From assembly GCF_029027585.1 (NCBI RefSeq), contig NZ_CP093397.1:2531405-2595404 (forward strand): a stretch of DNA of 64,000 bases, given 5' to 3'. The stretch is from Sulfurimonas sp. Lineage in GTDB: Bacteria; Campylobacterota; Campylobacteria; Campylobacterales; Sulfurimonadaceae. The notes under the pieces are model-generated. The model saw nothing but the letters and a program-made list of their open reading frames with translations, was not told where the DNA came from and ran no database searches. The position numbers were made by a program, and so were the translations under genes. Below, piece by piece: positions 29,940 to 40,652 of this stretch. Within the stretch, counting starts at the first letter, position 1, and every line of letters begins with the position of its first letter.

Positions 29940-31633
29940 TATTTCTCCTTTTTCTCTAGTAGCATCATATTAAACAGGCTTCCACCTGCTGGTACCATTG
30001 GCATAACATTTTCCATTCTATGAACAATAACCTCTATAAAAGTAACAATATTTTTTTCTATTGCATCTTTTAGGGCTGCATCAAACTCTTCTTTTGTATG
30101 AACTCTATAACCAAGTCCACCAAAAGCTTCTGATAATTTTACAAAATCTGGTTGAACACTTAAGTCTGTTTCACTATGTCGTTTATCATAAAAAAGTGTT
30201 TGCCATTGACGAACCATTCCAAGAAAGTTATTATTTAATATAATATTGATTACTGGTAATTTCTGCTCAACCGCTGTCATTAATTCTTGACAGTTCATAA
30301 GAATTGAACCATCTCCCGTAAAGTTTATACTAACTTTATCTGGAGATGCTGCCTTAACACCCATAGCTGCAGGAAAACCAAAACCCATAGTTCCAAGTCC
30401 ACCAGAACTTATAAACTGACGAGGACGAGTAAATGGATAAAATTGACCTGTCCACATCTGATGCTGTCCAACATCTGTTGAAATATTTGCATCATCACCT
30501 AGAAGTTGACCAACACGCTCGATAACCCATTGAGGCTTAAGACGATCACTATCTTCATGATAAGTTAATGGATGAAGCTGTGCAAAATTCTCAACTGTTT
30601 CTCTCCAAGGTTGATATTTATCAGAATTTATTTTAGAAATCAACTCTAACATATCAACAACAACATTTTTAACATCACCAACTATTGGGTAATCTGCGTT
30701 TATTAGTTTTGATATAGATGCTGGATCAATATCTACATGAATAACTCCAGCATTTTTAGCAAATTCTGATAATTTACCAGTTACACGGTCATCAAATCTT
30801 GCGCCAAGAGCAATAACTAAATCTGTTTCACTCATCGCCATATTTGAAGCATATGAACCATGCATTCCTAACATTCCGATAAGTAAATCATCATCATAAG
30901 AAAGAACACCTCTCGCCATAAATGTTTCAACAGCAGGGATTCCAGTTTTATGAATAAAGTCTCTTACTTCATAAGCTGCATTTGCATTAATAATTCCACC
31001 ACCAAGATAAAAAAGAGGACGCTTTGCTTTAGCAATAGCTTCAATAGCTTTTTTAATTTGACGAGGATTACCTTTAGTATGAGGTTTATATGTCTCTAAT
31101 TGAAGTTGGACATCGTAATCAAACTCGGCTATTTGAGCCGTTACATCTTTTGGAATATCCACATGCACAGGACCAGGACGACCAGAACGTGCTATATAAA
31201 ATGCTTCTTTTAAAATACGTGCTAAATCAGCTGCATCTGTTACAAGGTAATTATGCTTTGTACAAGGACGTGAGATTCCAACCGCATCTATTTCTTGAAA
31301 ACCATCAGTACCGATTAAACTCATTGGAACCTGTCCAGAAATTACAACCAAAGGGATAGAATCCATGTATGCGTCTGCTAAACCTGTTACTGCATTTGTA
31401 AAACCAGGTCCTGATGTAATCATAGCAACACCAACTTTACCACTAGCTTTTGCATAACCTTCAGCCGCGTGAATAGATGCTTGTTCATGTCTATTTAAAA
31501 TATGAACAAAGCCATCTTGTTTATAAATTTCATCATAGACATTCATTATCGCTCCACCCGGATAACCAAAAACTGTGTTTACTCCCTCTGCGATTAAAGC
31601 TTCAATGACCATCTGTGCACCAGAAATTTGCAT
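29939..31633 (-). CDS. ilvB: Acetolactate synthase large (catalytic) subunit
   Basis: This TPP enzyme performs the first common step of branched-chain amino acid synthesis. The 564-residue protein shows the catalytic glutamate motif NRHEQASIHAAEGYAKASGKV, the FAD-binding middle domain, and the TPP motif GDGSILMNCQELMTA...NIILNN. It is the first gene of the ilvB-ilvN-lpxD set. About 100 bp of non-coding DNA lies upstream, and no leader-peptide attenuator is visible. Confidence 0.96.
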   Translation of the reverse strand: MQISGAQMVIEALIAEGVNTVFGYPGGAIMNVYDEIYKQDGFVHILNRHEQASIHAAEGYAKASGKVGVAMITSGPGFTNAVTGLADAYMDSIPLVVISGQVPMSLIGTDGFQEIDAVGISRPCTKHNYLVTDAADLARILKEAFYIARSGRPGPVHVDIPKDVTAQIAEFDYDVQLQLETYKPHTKGNPRQIKKAIEAIAKAKRPLFYLGGGIINANAAYEVRDFIHKTGIPAVETFMARGVLSYDDDLLIGMLGMHGSYASNMAMSETDLVIALGARFDDRVTGKLSEFAKNAGVIHVDIDPASISKLINADYPIVGDVKNVVVDMLELISKINSDKYQPWRETVENFAQLHPLTYHEDSDRLKPQWVIERVGQLLGDDANISTDVGQHQMWTGQFYPFTRPRQFISSGGLGTMGFGFPAAMGVKAASPDKVSINFTGDGSILMNCQELMTAVEQKLPVINIILNNNFLGMVRQWQTLFYDKRHSETDLSVQPDFVKLSEAFGGLGYRVHTKEEFDAALKDAIEKNIVTFIEVIVHRMENVMPMVPAGGSLFNMMLLEKKEK

Positions 31634-31733
31634 ATAAGTCTCCTATAAAAAATGTAATTTTAAAAATTGGATGATTATACTTAAGTAGAGCTATATTTTA
31701 GGTTAAAAGTGAATGTAACTTGTAGACTAAATC

Positions 31734-33860
31734 CTAATCTAAGATAGAATCAACAACCATGGAAGGTCTCCACATACTTAAATCACCCTTTACAAGGAGC
31801 TCAAGGTTTAATTTTGAAGATGGGAATTTAGATTTAAAAATTTCATAAAAAGAGAGAATTTGATCTTCTAAACCAAAGTTTAAAATATAATTTTTAATAC
31901 CATTTTCTATATCAGCTTGTTCTTTTTTTGCCTTTATAGCAAGTTCGAGTTGAATCATATAACTCCATCCAAAAACACTTCCTAAAGACATGTATTTTGA
32001 ACTAATTGTCATATATCTCTCGAGTGCTTTTTCTATACCTTTTATATCTCCTTCAACTGCACAAATATTAGCAATACTCAAGTCTTTACTCCATTGTTCA
32101 TGTAAAATTTGTCCATCTTCAGTCTCTTGAAGGTCATCGGAATGGTCTAACATATTGTAAGCAGCAGGAATATCTTCATCTTTGAGTGCTTTAAAGAATT
32201 TTTGTTTTGATTCTATATCTATCATCAAATCTTTAACCTCTACACTAAAATCAGGGAAATCTGTTAATATTCTAAGCATTTTAATTGCGGCATGTGTATT
32301 TCCAGCATTAATAAATTCTTGAGATTTAATATAGAGAGTATCTCCATAATTCATAATCGTCATATACTCTGGAAATTCTTTTAAAAAAGGATGAAGTTTT
32401 ATATATTCAAAGGCAATTTTAAAATCTTTTTGACCAAGGGCTACTCGAAACCTTTTATATACTTCACCTTGTGAAAGTAACTCTTGCATCAGTTTAGTTT
32501 TATCACTAATGCCTCTATACGGAGCAAGTATTTCTCTTGCTTTTTCTGTTCCTTTAGGATCCATTGCATACTTTTGTGCAAGGGAAAATGCTTTTTTCCA
32601 TCTCTCTTCTAAGGATTTATAGATTTCTGAATCTTTATACATAGGATGATTATTTACTAAGCTATATGCTAAAACTATCTTACCATTTTTTGCAAGGTTC
32701 ACAAACTTATCATACTCTTCATATTCGCTCAGTACTTGTTGAATAATTCTATTTTTCTCAGGTATGTCTTTTAAACAAGTTAAATAATTTCATCGCCGTT
32801 TTCTTATCACTTTTTTGCAGATATACGATAGCTTTTTTAAGTGTATTATCCCAAAGATTCGATACTAATTGATAAATTTTTGTATATGCTAAAAGTGGAT
32901 TAACTTCTACATATGAATGAATACTAGCATATTTTTTTTCTTTTAGTAAGCTTTTTAAACGATCTTCACCTTCGTAAATGTTGTAGTACAATAAACGACC
33001 ATCTTCACATGAAACTATGAGATATTTTGTTTCTTCATCAAAAATAAGAGAAGTTATACTTGATTTTAACTTTATATACATTCGTGAAAGTTGCTTATAT
33101 GTTTTTAAATCATACACTATAATATATCCAAGTGCTGTACCCAAGAAGAGAAATTGATCATTGTCTGCAGTTACTACCTGTGTAACATCATCATGGATTC
33201 CCTCTAATCTTTCAATAACCTTTGCAGTATAGATATTCCAAATTATTCCTGTTGAATTTTTATCTACACTAAAAAGTTTATTTTGACCAATAAATGCCAT
33301 TTTCATAATAGGAGCAGCATGTGCTTTGAGCTTATGTTTTGGGGTCATCATAGAGAGCTGAAAAATAGATATTCTTTTATCGTATGAACAAGTTGCAACC
33401 CAATTTCCATTTGAGCTAAAAACTATATCATTAACAGTATCTACATGGACAGGAAGCGTAAAAGCAAGTTTACCACTCTTGATATCTATAACAAAGGTTT
33501 TCCCATCATCACCACAAGAAAACATATATTTATTTCCCTTGTCAATCCCAACACAAGAGACTTCACCATGATGTCTATCTACTTTTGTTATCGCTTTTTT
33601 GTTATAGCGTTATACAATCTAGATTCTTTACAATCAGAGCTTAAAGTTGCAAATACAGCTCCATCAGAAGAAAAGGCTACAACATTAGTTTTGTATCGTA
33701 GATGTTTGATATTTGCCTTAAAACCATTGAGTAATTCTAAGCTGTCTTTATCTAAAAATCTAATAGTTGTTTTTGCATCTACTACAAGTAAACTTCCATT
33801 ATCAAGAATTTTTGTAAGAACGATTGGCTCATTAAAATCTTTACTTTTTACTACATCCAT
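31734..33860 (-). CDS. WD40-repeat protein with helical C-terminal half, two frameshifts (33595-33600 and 32769-32772)
   Basis: Reading across two shifts gives one protein of about 705 residues. The N-terminal 360 residues form beta-propeller repeats such as VVAFSSDGAVFATLSSD, DIVFSSNGNWVATCSYDKRISIF and DDVTQVVTADNDQFLFLGTALGY. The rest is helical and TPR-like. The first shift lacks one A in the run at 33595-33600 (restored: LYNAITKKAITKVDRHHGEVS). The second has one base too many at 32769-32772 (restored: LFKDIPEKNRIIQQVLSEYEEY). It follows ilvA by 3 bp. No signal peptide is visible. Its role is unknown, and a scaffold function is only a guess from the fold. Confidence 0.75.
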
Positions 33861-33863
33861 GTT

Positions 33864-35065
33864 TTAGTCCCTTAAGTATCCCTCATTTTTCAATACTTTT
33901 CGTATTTCTTCTTGATGTTCATCACCTTTTGTTTCCATGTGTACGGTAACATTTGCATCACCATAATCAAGAGAGATAGAAGTTCTATCATAGGCAATAT
34001 GAACAATATTAGCATTTAATTCTTGTAATATTTCCGTAAATCTATGGAGTGAACCTGGTTTATCAATAAGTGTTACTGTTACATTCATTTTTCTACCAGA
34101 TTTTAAAAGACCTTTTTCGATAATAACAGAAAGCAATGTAACATCCATGTTTCCACCACTTAAAACTACTGCTACTTTTTTACCCTTTAATGATTCAAGT
34201 TTCTTATGAAGCAAGGCTGCAATTCCAACTGCTCCAGCACCCTCTACAACAAGTTTTTGCTTCTCTAGTAAAAATAAAATAGCAGATGCTATTTCTTCAT
34301 CATCGACACTTATAAATCTATCTACATTTTCTAACATATGTGCTAAAGTAATTTCAGATGTATCACGAACAGCGATACCATCTGCAATTGTTCTGACACT
34401 TGTAGAATCAACTGCATATTTTAAGTCAAATGAATTTTTAAAGCTGGTGCACCACTTGCGCCTACTCCAATTATTTCGATATTTGGATTCAATGCTTTTA
34501 ATGCTATTGCCATACCAGATATGAGACCACCGCCACCAACAGGAATTACAACAGCATCTAAATCATTACATTCATTCAAGATATCAAGAGCAACTGTACC
34601 TTGACCTGCGATAACCTCTTCATCTTCAAATGGATGTATAAAGGTTAATGCATTTTCTTTTCCATACTCCACAGCGTATGCGTATGCTTCATCATAATTA
34701 GCTCCAGCTAAAATAACCTCTGCACCAAAGTACTTTACCCCATTTACTTTTGTAAGAGGAGTAGATTCTGGCATAATAATAACCGCTCTGATACTAAACT
34801 TAGAAGCAGAAAGTGCAACACCTTGTGCATGATTTCCTGCACTCGCTGCTACAACACCACAAGTACGTTGCGCATCACTTAGGGATGCTATTTTATTATA
34901 TGCACCTCGAATTTTAAAGGCACCAGTAACTTGAAGGTTCTCTTTTTTTAAATAGACTTCAGAGCCAGAAAGTTCACTTAAATAAGGTGCATAGGAAAAA
35001 GGAGTTTTAACAACTATATCTGCTATCCTCTTTTGTGCTTGATATATTTTTTCTAAGTTTAACAA
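33864..35065 (-). CDS. ilvA: Threonine ammonia-lyase (dehydratase), with a frameshift at 34435-34439
   Basis: This PLP enzyme deaminates threonine to 2-oxobutanoate, feeding isoleucine synthesis. The N-terminal part has the PLP lysine motif GAFKIRGAYNK and VIPVGGGGLISG. The C-terminal part has EGAGAVGIAALL and an ACT-like regulatory domain (VTLIDKPGSLHRFTEILQEL). One A is missing in the run at 34435-34439. With it the sequence reads ALKNSFDLKYAVDSTS and the protein is about 401 residues, normal for the short catabolic/biosynthetic form with an ACT domain. Confidence 0.92.
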
Positions 35066-35073
35066 GCCCTATC

Positions 35074-35499
35074 CTACTCTATTTTGTAACTCAATTTTGG
35101 ACAATGGTTTTGAACTACCTTCATCCCTGCATCTTTAGCTTTTTGAGCTGCTTCATTATTCACTAAACCTAATTGACCCCAAAAAACTTTTACATCCCCA
35201 CGCTCAATACAGGCATCTACAATCGCATCAAAAGCCTTTGGTTTTCTAAAAATATCTACCATATCAACATTAAAAGGTATTTCGGCTAATGAACGAAAAA
35301 CTTTTTCACCTAAAATAGTGTCACCTTTTGGATAAATAGGAACTATTTTAAAACCTTGTGCTTGAAGGTATTTAGCAACTCTATGACTAGCTTTTGACTC
35401 ATCAGGAGAAAGCCCCAATATAGCAATAGTTTTAGTTTTATCAAAAATTTCTTTTATTTCTTGTTTATTTGAAGTTACTGATGCGAATTCACATTCCAT
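35074..35499 (-). CDS. CoA-binding domain protein (YccU type)
   Basis: This small Rossmann-fold protein of 141 residues matches the CoA_binding_2 family: TIAILGLSPDESKASHRVAKYLQAQGFKIVPIYP, then GEKVFRSLAEIP and VQNHCPKLSY. It resembles the CoA-binding domain of succinyl-CoA synthetase, but members have no established reaction. It is 8 bp upstream of ilvA in the same direction. Confidence 0.88.
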   Translation of the reverse strand: MECEFASVTSNKQEIKEIFDKTKTIAILGLSPDESKASHRVAKYLQAQGFKIVPIYPKGDTILGEKVFRSLAEIPFNVDMVDIFRKPKAFDAIVDACIERGDVKVFWGQLGLVNNEAAQKAKDAGMKVVQNHCPKLSYKIE

Positions 35500-35557
35500 T
35501 TAGTTATCCTTATCAAAAATTATTTGTTATGGATTATATCAATTATTTTCTTTGATA

Positions 35558-36296
35558 TTATAAAATTTTCTCTTGTCCTATACGATAAAGTGCAAAATCA
35601 TACTTTAGAGGGTCATCTTTATCAAATATTTTAAGGGTTTGTGTTAGTTCTATAGCAGATTGAAGATCATAAGTTTTTCTCTTAAGAAGTCCTAGTTTTA
35701 GAGAAACATTAAAGGTATGCGTATCTAATGGCATGATTAAATCGGCTTTATTTATGTTTTTCCATAAACCCATATCGATGTTATCTTTTCTAACCATCCA
35801 TCTAAGAAACATCATCCATCTTTTTAATGCCCCTGCCCCTTTTGTTTTTCTACTAACTTTACCTATTAAAAATTATAACCTTGGGAAGTATGCGGATATA
35901 GAGAGTAAAGCTTTTCTATAAGAGCGTGAATACCTTCTATAACACTTTTGTTTTTATTATAGGTGTTTTTAAAAATCTCTTCTAAAGAACTTTCTTTATT
36001 TAAGCGTTTTAAAACAATAAAAAGTGCTATAACATCTTTTGATTTTTGAAATCTATAGTAATGATTTTCTAAGGCTTTTTCTATCTCTTCATCACTTTTA
36101 CTCAAAAGAGAGAAATCAAGAGAATCTAAAAACTTAACTATTTGTTTCACATTTCCATAAGCGAATAAGGCACAAATTAAAGAGATTGTAGAGTCTTTGT
36201 ATCTATGTGCAACTAAAATAGGGTCTAAGTTATCTTTTGATACTTCACCGATTGTATTTCGTTTTTTTACTTCTAAATCAAGTCTTTGTTTTAATG
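35558..36296 (-). CDS. TIGR02757 family protein, with a frameshift at 35868-35872
   Basis: This is a protein of about 245 residues that I match by pattern to the TIGR02757/DUF2400 family (PLDTHTFNVSLKLGLLKRKTYDL). Its function is unknown. One T (coding strand) is missing in the A5 run at 35868-35872. Restoring it joins SQGYNF to LIGKVSRKTKGAGALKRW. The frame is open back to about 36300. No ATG or GTG is clear at its 5' end; GAGG sits near an ATT at about 36296, so the start is uncertain (a GTG at 36150 would be too short). It overlaps the end of rpoN. Confidence 0.7.
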
Positions 36297-37559
36297 CAGA
36301 TGATATAATTTTTTCCTCTCACTAGAACCAGCTATATTTAACTGTTTTCTGTATTTTGCAATAGTTCGTCTCACCATTTTTACTTTAAACTTGTCTTGTA
36401 TAAGGTCTAATAGTTTCATATCACTAAGTGGTTTTTCACGACTTTCTTTCTTAACTATACCTACTAAAAACTCTTTTATAGCAGCGTTACTTACATCATC
36501 ATCTATTGCGGTTGTAAAAAACTCTTTCATCGCAAGGACACCTCTATCACAAGCTATATACTTGTTAGCAATAGCGCGTGAAATAGTGGACGGGTTATGA
36601 CCAAACTCATCAGCTAAAGTTTTTAAAGTTAGTGGCATAATCTGACCACCTGTAAAAAACTCATATTGATACTCAATTATCATAAGTCCAACTTTATAAA
36701 GTGTCGCACGCCTCATATCTAGAGCATCTACTAAACTTTTTGCTTCTTTTATTTTTTGAGTTATAAATTCATGTTTTACTGCATAATTTGTATCTATATT
36801 TATAGTCGGGTAATAAGCATCGTTTAGTTTTATCTCTATTGAGTTTTCATCATTAAAAAATATCATCAAATCTGGTACAACTTGAGCAGATTCTTCTTGA
36901 TACTCTATAGACGGAGGGTTTTTAAAAGTACCTAAAACACGCATAACTTCACTAAAATGCTTTTGACTTGAATAATTATGAATCTCTTGCATATCTTTTA
37001 TAACTTCAACACATAAAGGGTAAGCTTCATCGCTAATATCTGCACTATCCAACTGAAATAAGAACGACTCTGATAAATCTTTTGCTCCGATACCAACTGG
37101 CTCAACATGTGCAAACCTTAAACGAATTTTTTCAAAATCTTCAACACTCATATTATTTAAAGAGCAAAAATTCTCAGTATCACCTTCATAGTAACCATTT
37201 TCATCTAAATTGGCTACAACAAAGTAGGCAATTTCTTGAGATTTAGGTGTGGGAAAAAGAGGTTTTCCTATCTGCTCATCTAAAACTTCGTAAAGTGACT
37301 TTTTTTGTATTGTCAAGGCTTCTATCTGTTCTGTTCTTGAGTTACTTACATGTCCGCTTATAATTTTTTTAGGTATCTTTTTCTCAAATTCTTCTTCATA
37401 ACCAGACTCAACTTCTATAACTGGATTTGACTCAACAAAAGGAGCCATAGCCTCACCTAAATCACCTAAACTTGAGTGTAAAATAGGCAACCAATTTCGT
37501 AAAGTATTGGAAAGCTTATGCTTTGTTTCAACGCTTTGAGTTTGCCTTAGTGCCGCCAT
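36291..37559 (-). CDS. rpoN: RNA polymerase sigma-54 factor
   Basis: RpoN directs transcription of flagellar hook and middle genes in this phylum. The 422-residue protein has the core-binding region with LPILHSSLGDLGEAMAPFVESNP, a DNA-binding helix-turn-helix (LADEFGHNPSTISRAIANK) and the RpoN box near the C terminus (RRTIAKYRKQLNIAGSSERKK). The first region I part is Gln-poor and short. It is preceded by lptB with a 15-bp gap, an order conserved in relatives. The window also holds a matching -24/-12 promoter before flgL. Confidence 0.95.
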   Translation of the reverse strand: MAALRQTQSVETKHKLSNTLRNWLPILHSSLGDLGEAMAPFVESNPVIEVESGYEEEFEKKIPKKIISGHVSNSRTEQIEALTIQKKSLYEVLDEQIGKPLFPTPKSQEIAYFVVANLDENGYYEGDTENFCSLNNMSVEDFEKIRLRFAHVEPVGIGAKDLSESFLFQLDSADISDEAYPLCVEVIKDMQEIHNYSSQKHFSEVMRVLGTFKNPPSIEYQEESAQVVPDLMIFFNDENSIEIKLNDAYYPTINIDTNYAVKHEFITQKIKEAKSLVDALDMRRATLYKVGLMIIEYQYEFFTGGQIMPLTLKTLADEFGHNPSTISRAIANKYIACDRGVLAMKEFFTTAIDDDVSNAAIKEFLVGIVKKESREKPLSDMKLLDLIQDKFKVKMVRRTIAKYRKQLNIAGSSERKKLYHLH

Positions 37560-37574
37560 AATATATTAAGCCTC

Positions 37575-38297
37575 TTAAAGCTTAAACTCCTCCCCTAGGT
37601 AATGTTTACGAACATCTGCATTTTGTCCTATTTCATCACTTGTTCCAGATGCCAATAATTCACCTGCTTTAATTACATACGCTCTATCACAAACAGCTAA
37701 AGTTTCACGAACATTATGGTCAGTTATTAATACCCCGATTCCATAAGAAACAAGTTGTTTTATAACTTTTTGTATATCCATAACTGCTATTGGGTCAACC
37801 CCTGCAAAAGGTTCATCAAGAAGTAAAAATTTTGGCTTATTTACTAAGGCCCTTGCTATCTCTACACGCCTTCTTTCTCCACCACTAAGGCTAATCCCTT
37901 TGCGATAGCGAATTGGTTCTATATTAAACATATCAAGAAGTTCTAAAATTCTTTTTTCTTGTTCTGCTTTATCTTTTATATTTACCTGAGCAGCAACCAT
38001 TAAGTTATCTTCAACACTCAAATCTTTAAAGATAGACGCTTCTTGAGGTAAATAACCGATACCTTTAATCGCTCTTTGATGAAGTGGCATATTTGACAAG
38101 TTTTCTCCATCAAAAAAAACTTCACCACTAGTAGCTTCAACAAGTCCACAAATCATGTAGAATGTTGTTGTCTTCCCAGCTCCATTTGGTCCAAGAAGTC
38201 CAACAACTTCACCACTCTTTACATCAAGACTCATACCTTTTACAATCTCTAAATCTTTTATTTTTTTTACTAACTTGACTGCTTTAAGCGTGTGCAT
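37575..38297 (-). CDS. lptB: LPS export ABC transporter ATP-binding protein
   Basis: LptB powers LPS extraction by LptFG. The 240-residue protein has Walker [14 protein letters not shown], signature [15 protein letters not shown], Walker [14 protein letters not shown] and the H-loop TDHNVRETL typical of LptB. It overlaps tsaE by 14 bp upstream. The lptFGC genes are not in the window. Confidence 0.96.
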   Translation of the reverse strand: MHTLKAVKLVKKIKDLEIVKGMSLDVKSGEVVGLLGPNGAGKTTTFYMICGLVEATSGEVFFDGENLSNMPLHQRAIKGIGYLPQEASIFKDLSVEDNLMVAAQVNIKDKAEQEKRILELLDMFNIEPIRYRKGISLSGGERRRVEIARALVNKPKFLLLDEPFAGVDPIAVMDIQKVIKQLVSYGIGVLITDHNVRETLAVCDRAYVIKAGELLASGTSDEIGQNADVRKHYLGEEFKL

Positions 38298-38703
38298 AAT
38301 CTACCTTATAATTTCTACTATTATTTTCATTTTTTGTTATTGTAATTGTTAGATTATTCATACCAGCAGAATTTAGAATTTCTACCAATTTTTCATCACC
38401 CCACTCTACAAAATGAAGTCCATCTTTATCTAACTCTTCAAGCATTCCTAGTGATATAAAATGCTCTAGTCCATGATTGTAAATATCATAGTGAAAAACT
38501 TTATCCCCATAACATTGCTGAAGTGAAAATGTTGGAGAAGTCACATCTTCACTAATGCCTAGATGCAAAGCAAAAGCTTTTGTTAAAGTTGTCTTTCCAG
38601 ATGCTAAATCACCTCGTAAAACAACTACTCCATTTTTAAATTTATCACTAATTTCTTCAACTATTTTGTGAAGTTGGTCTAAATTTAATTGATAATTTAT
38701 CAT
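38284..38703 (-). CDS. tsaE: tRNA threonylcarbamoyladenosine synthesis ATPase
   Basis: TsaE works with TsaD/TsaB in making t6A at position 37 of ANN-reading tRNAs. The 139-residue protein has P-loop [26 protein letters not shown] and HFVEWGDE. The frame is open further upstream to 38844, but that part runs through trpD and is Cys/Arg-rich shadow sequence, so I choose ATG 38703, which overlaps the trpD stop by 4 bp. Confidence 0.93.
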   Translation of the reverse strand: MINYQLNLDQLHKIVEEISDKFKNGVVVLRGDLASGKTTLTKAFALHLGISEDVTSPTFSLQQCYGDKVFHYDIYNHGLEHFISLGMLEELDKDGLHFVEWGDEKLVEILNSAGMNNLTITITKNENNSRNYKVDYAHA

Positions 38704-39686
38704 AATTTGTTTGAAATATCTATGATTTGTTTCAATTTCTCTTTGGCTTTTCCTGTTTTTATCATTTTTTGTGCAATTTCGAGTCCATCTTGAATATCTC
38801 TTGCATATCCATCTATCATAAATGCAGCTGCGGCATTTAAACATACTATATCTCTTTGTGCATCTGTCGCTTTTGAATTAAAAATATTGTGCAAAATTTC
38901 AGCATTAAAAGTTGCATCTCCACCAACTATTGCTTTGAGTGGAACTAATCTTATTCCATACTCCTGAGGGTCTATTTCAAACTCATGAATTCTTCCTTCA
39001 CAAAGTCTAGATGCATAAGTAATATCACTAATGCTTATCTCATCCATTCCCTCTCTTGAACTCACAACCATAATTGAAGTTGAACCATTTATCTTTAGAG
39101 CTTCATTCATTTTTGACACAAAGCTTTTATTAAAAACACCCAGAAGTGATTTTTTAACACCTGCTGGATTTGTTAAAGGTCCTAAGATATTAAATATTGT
39201 TTTATCTTTTATACTTTTTCTAATAGGCATTATAAATCTCATAGCAGGATGATGATTTTGTGCGAACATAAATGTAAAACCTGATTCTTCTAAAAGTTTC
39301 GCACTATTTTTTAAACACAGGTCTAGCCTAACTCCTAGTTTTTCAAACATATCAGCACTACCAGACTTTGAAGTCACAGAACGACTTCCATGTTTTGCAA
39401 CATAAACTCCAGCAGATGCTACTAAGATAGAAACAGTTGAAGAGATATTAAAAGAACCAATTTTATCTCCGCCTGTTCCAACAATATCCATAGATTTAAG
39501 GCGAAGTTCTTCACTTATAGGTAATGGTATTGCATTTTCTCGCATAACACTAGCAGCTGCAGCTATTGCTTCTACACTTGTGTTTGCATCTAGTGTCATT
39601 CCTACCAACAACTCTTTCATTTGTATTTTGGACATTTCTTGATTAAAAAGCGCGTTAAATTGTTTTCTTACTTCATCATAAGTCAT
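38700..39686 (-). CDS. trpD: Anthranilate phosphoribosyltransferase
   Basis: TrpD joins anthranilate and PRPP in tryptophan synthesis. The 328-residue protein has GTGGDKIGSFNISS, VAKHGSRSVTSKSGSADMFEKLG and the MRFIMPIRKS segment. It is isolated from other trp genes and sits between the S4 gene (4-bp overlap) and tsaE. Confidence 0.95.
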   Translation of the reverse strand: MTYDEVRKQFNALFNQEMSKIQMKELLVGMTLDANTSVEAIAAAASVMRENAIPLPISEELRLKSMDIVGTGGDKIGSFNISSTVSILVASAGVYVAKHGSRSVTSKSGSADMFEKLGVRLDLCLKNSAKLLEESGFTFMFAQNHHPAMRFIMPIRKSIKDKTIFNILGPLTNPAGVKKSLLGVFNKSFVSKMNEALKINGSTSIMVVSSREGMDEISISDITYASRLCEGRIHEFEIDPQEYGIRLVPLKAIVGGDATFNAEILHNIFNSKATDAQRDIVCLNAAAAFMIDGYARDIQDGLEIAQKMIKTGKAKEKLKQIIDISNKL

Positions 39687-39931
39687 GGTACATCCTTTAT
39701 ATATTCACCTTGAAGTGATTTTGGAGTAGATTTTGTTGTAGGTATTTTTAAAACTTCATATTTTTTTGTTTCATTTAAATAGTTTATGCTCACAATATTT
39801 CCAACTTCAACATTTTTACTAGCCTTAACAACTTTATCGTTTATCAAAACAACCTTATTGCTTATCATATCCTGAGCCACTGAGCGTCTTTTTGTTATAT
39901 TTACTGAATTTAAAAATTTATCTATTCTCAT
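39683..39931 (-). CDS. S4-domain RNA-binding protein
   Basis: This 82-residue protein starts MRIDKFLNSVNITKRRSVAQDM, the canonical S4 RNA-binding fold, followed by a beta segment (VEVGNIVSINYLNETKKYEVL). It resembles Hsp15/RlbA-type ribosome-associated proteins. It is the first gene of the long minus-strand string down to the WD40 gene. Confidence 0.88.
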   Translation of the reverse strand: MRIDKFLNSVNITKRRSVAQDMISNKVVLINDKVVKASKNVEVGNIVSINYLNETKKYEVLKIPTTKSTPKSLQGEYIKDVP

Positions 39932-40063
39932 TATTTATTCTTTTTTACTGTATTGTAGAGTATTAAAACTAAAAAGAATCTAAGAGTTGGAACAATTTTT
40001 GCATATATAAGCGTTAATTTTATATATTTAGTAAACTTTAACATTTATGTTATATAATTGTGC

Positions 40064-40650
40064 ATGATTATTAACACTAAATTAAAAGAGATAAAACTAG
40101 ACCCTATTAAATCTTTAATCAGTCGTGCAGATTTAAAAAGAACTATCAGATATACAAATCATTACTTTAGAAAAGTCATTGGATGCTCACAAACAACTTT
40201 GATTGGAATGTCGGATAAAAAAATCTTACATCCAGATATGCCACAAGTTATATATGAACTAATGTGGGACCGTATAAAAAATGATGAAGAGATGCTTTGT
40301 GTTATAAAATATACAACAAAAAATGGAGATTATTACTGGGCAACTACTCTTTTTAAAACAAAATACCACCCGATAAGCAAAGAGTTTAACGGCTACTTAG
40401 CACTAAGTCATGCTGTATCAAAATATGCAATCAATCATATTGAACCTTATATGAAGAACTGCTAACCTTAGAAAAACAAAAAGGTCTTATAGCTTCACAA
40501 GCACATCTTATAAACTTTCTCATAAAAGAAGATAAAACTTATGATGAATATATCGAAAAATTAACCCAGCAAAAAGAATCTTTTATGGCTAAACTAAAAG
40601 ATATAAAACATCTGCTTCCATCTACAATATCAAAAATAAAAAAATATTAA
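40064..40650 (+). CDS. PAS-domain sensor-type protein, with a frameshift near 40455
   Basis: The N-terminal PAS domain (residues about 20-110) shows YTNHYFRKVIGCSQTTLIG, ILHPDMPQVIYELMW and KNGDYYWATTLFKT, close to Aer-like redox PAS domains. After about 130 residues the frame breaks at AAGAACTGC (about 40455). One added base continues as ELLTLEKQKGLIASQAHLINFL for a total of about 195 residues. No methyl-accepting or kinase domain follows, so it is a stand-alone PAS protein, possibly an adaptor for taxis. The start ATG at 40064 is preferred to an upstream TTG. Confidence 0.75.
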
Positions 40651-40652
40651 TA

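Noticed and set aside
38704-38844. N-terminal extension of TsaE
   Set aside because: It is antisense-free but lies wholly within trpD's coding end and has shadow-like composition; TsaE starts at 38703.
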